From NCBI RefSeq assembly GCF_027172205.1, contig NC_070619.1, positions 1,250,001 to 1,314,000 of the forward strand: a stretch of 64,000 nt of DNA, given 5' to 3'. The stretch is from Podarcis raffonei (taxonomy: Eukaryota > Chordata > Lepidosauria > Squamata > Lacertidae). The position numbers and the translations under genes are program-made. The notes beneath the pieces are model-generated. The model worked only from the letters and a program-made list of their open reading frames with translations. It was not told the origin of the DNA and searched no databases. Below are positions 61,641 through 64,000 of this stretch, one piece after another; within the stretch, counting starts at the first letter, position 1; each line of letters begins with the position of its first letter.

Positions 61641-63419
61641 TAGCAGCATTCAGCATCTGCACCTGGGGATTGGTCAGGCCAAGTATAAGTGACTGGAATA
61701 TGCTCACATCTATTTTGCTGGATGAGGGAATGATCCTTCAGAAGGGTGGGATTCAATAACTGGGGGAGGTCAGCCTTCAGGATCACTGACCTTGGGGTAT
61801 TGATAGAGGGACAGATTGCTTGGAGTGAGCTACCTTGAAAAGACCGTTAACATTTGAGTGGGTACGGGTATCATATTCTGTGTGTGGATAGTTAGCCTAA
61901 ATGCCAAACACTTCCTAAAGGGGTTTCTTTAATGATGATGTTATGTGCCTCCAAGGTGACTGTAGAATTTCTGGAAACTGAGCATCAGTTAGTGTCAGAG
62001 TTCCCAGGAATCAATCCCCTCCCAGGCCTGTGCAAAAGATGAGCCCCCCCCCCGCCCCGCTTGGTGCTCATAGCAACTAGCTTTGCCCTTGATGATCTTC
62101 ACCCCTCCTAAAAACCAGGAAGGGATTTGTGATACTTACACATTTCAGTATGTGGCCGTCATGACCCACTGGTGCGCCATGAGGAATCCGCCGCAGTGGC
62201 AAACGGCCTTCAAGGCAGCCATGTAGGGTCTGGAGTGAGGGTTGGCTTTCTTTTACAATCACATTACATAACATCATACCCTCGTTTTATCTTTTTGACT
62301 TCCCTTCCTGACGCGCAGCGTAAATTAACAGTGCAGAGTTTTAAGGAATAAGAGCTTTACTGCGTTAAAATCAACTTCTTCCTAAACAACACGCTTCCAG
62401 GCAGTCTGACTGAGATTCCATGCTGCTCAGAACTGAGGGGACTGACTCTGACCGACATCTTACAGAGAAGACAGAGAGAGAAAATGGCTGCCACTTATAA
62501 GGAGAATGAGTCACATGCCAGAGTGAGAAAATGGCTGCCGAGTCACATGACTCAGAGTGACTCCCCAGTTGGCAGTCAGGCCTGGAGAGCTTGACTCGGC
62601 CCCAATGCCTGGGCAGGCCCAGCCCTTCCCAGCCTGCCTTGCGGCTTCGGCTCTCAGGTGACTTGGTCACATGACACTCCCGTCTGATGGTTTAAAAAAT
62701 TAAACTTTACATCTTTACATTTCACTTTGTTTCCAGTCCTTGTTATATCATTACCTAAAATATTATATTACTCAACCTGAACAGGTAGCAATTTCATCAC
62801 ATCAAGCCCTTGTCTTAGCCCTATACTGATTCAGTCAGATTCCCCTCTTAGCATATCACTGCTGAGGTCTGAAATCTGCGCAGAAAAATGCAGATAATAT
62901 TACAAGCTGTAAACTCGCATCACCACAAGGGGCCATAGCCCGCCACCATGTTACCTGCAGGGCTACGGTCTTCCTCTATTGTTCACCACCCCCACCCCCA
63001 AATCTGGCTTTCATCAGATATTCTGGCTCTGAAGGTGGAGGCTCCATTTCTCCTTCCTAAAGGAACCATTGATAGATCCCCATGAATTAATCTACTCCGT
63101 TCTGTTGGAAATCCAGTGGCTTGGAATAAATCAAGGAAGACCGAAAGGGAAATGAATGGGAATCCTGGTTAGCCAGTGAATTGAGTGGATTCACTGGAGA
63201 CAAAGGGAATGACTCTGGATTGCCTATGTTACCTGTCAATGGCAGCTCACCTCGGTTCCCCCGGCTGCTTCCTGCCTCTGGTTCATGGGTGGCGCCATTT
63301 TGGCAGCATTAGCAAAGGTACATCCACCCACACCCTGAACATAGGAAACAGAAGGAATTATCCAGTGTTGTCGTCATCATCAGTAGTAGCAGCACTTCAT
63401 GATTATTGACAGACCAACT
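61641..63419. other. No gene recognised
   Basis: Apparently unique sequence with a C-run at about 62044. Short open frames on both strands have no domain. Confidence 0.4.
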
Positions 63420-63760
63420 CTGTGCTACAAAGATGTCTGCTGGCAACATCATCCCCACTGTGTGGGAATCTCTTGCAGATGCCTAGAGACAAGACAGGTC
63501 GTGCATCCACAGCAGTGAGCAGAGGAGGAATGGCGGCTGGGAGGAGAGCAGCGAGAAGAAATGCTCTGGTGCATCTGCAGCGGCACAATTGGACGCCTTC
63601 CTCTGCCCCTGCTGCAACAAAACGTGTCTCTCCTGCGTCGGTCTCTACAGCCATAGCAAGCGCTGCAACCTTCCAATAGCTTGACCTCAGCCCCAAAGGC
63701 GCACCCCTCCATTGTTTCCTGAGGCAGGTGGATGCCAACCAGCCCACCCTTCACCCAGCG
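63420..63760 (+). repeat. LINE ORF C terminus with C2H2-like finger, and 3'UTR start
   Basis: One sense frame reads DAFLCPCCNKTCLSCVGLYS, then HSKRCNL, ending at TAG. This C-x2-C ... H-x3-C finger closes the ORF of a non-LTR element. The 3'UTR GACCTCAGCCCCAAAGGCGC and GGTGGATGCCAAC matches fragments at 17145 and 44400. It probably belongs to the same family as the RT tail at 51956-52615. Confidence 0.55.
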
Positions 63761-64000
63761 CAAGTTACAACATTAAAACACAAGGTCTGCTTAACAATTT
63801 AACTTGGAAGGGACTGGTTCAATAAAGCTCAAAAGGAAGGTTTGGACAATTAATGATTGGGAGTTGCTGCGCCATTAAAACTTCAGATCAGACTTGGACA
63901 ACATCCCGGATTGGAATGGAGTCAGAGGAAGCTGCGCTGATAAAAAGACAGTTGGAAAAATATATACTAACAAAGCTGTATTCAATGGATGAAAGTATAT
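63761..64000. other. No feature recognised at the window end
   Basis: AT-rich sequence running off the window; it could be the start of a repeat continuing beyond 64000. Confidence 0.3.

Overview
The window looks like lizard (squamate) nuclear DNA. A near-complete tRNA-headed element of Sauria-SINE type with its ACCTTT tail lies at 44588-44975, and two partial copies occur elsewhere. Around it are CR1, L2 and L1 retrotransposon 3' ends, hAT and Tigger-type MITEs, solo LTRs and many microsatellites. Genes are sparse, intron-containing or single-exon as expected for the families, and well separated. I cannot resolve the genus.

Five host genes can be supported. (1) 2992-3178 (+): last coding exon of an SHB-family SH2 adaptor, best guess SHD. 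(2) 26569-27810 (-): an intact single-exon sphingosine-1-phosphate receptor, S1PR4. (3) 35.0-38.5 kb (+) and (4) 48.2-46.45 kb (-): two small CYSTM-type cysteine-rich tail proteins in convergent orientation. Each has a non-coding first exon, one 5'UTR intron and a single coding exon. They share a promoter block and a spliced leader, so they are an inverted gene duplication. (5) 53153-59681 (+): a complete five-exon granzyme/chymase-type serine protease with an intact catalytic triad and a TATA box. In human, S1PR4 and SHD both lie on 19p13.3, which is why SHD is preferred for gene 1.

Layout: 0-3.2 kb, 3' part of the SH2 adaptor gene. 3.2-26.5 kb, gene-poor, with LINE, SINE and LTR fragments (including a CR1 nested in a CR1 and an L1-like insertion in a CR1) and two candidate conserved non-coding blocks (about 11.4 and 18.1 kb). 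26.5-27.8 kb, S1PR4. 28-35 kb, repeats including a solo LTR with a clean target duplication. 35-48.2 kb, the convergent CYSTM pair with three copies of one LTR family in or beside it. 48.2-53 kb, a hAT transposon, an L1 end, SINEs and a LINE end. 53-59.9 kb, the protease. 60-64 kb, repeats only.

The most interesting items are the CYSTM pair, which I have not seen described, and the unusual protease. The protease has a Lys-ended propeptide, an Asp at the S1-pocket position, no 191-220 disulfide and an odd number of cysteines. The remainder is a catalogue of transposon fossils. Some have exact target-site duplications that fix their ends; others belong to families I could not name.
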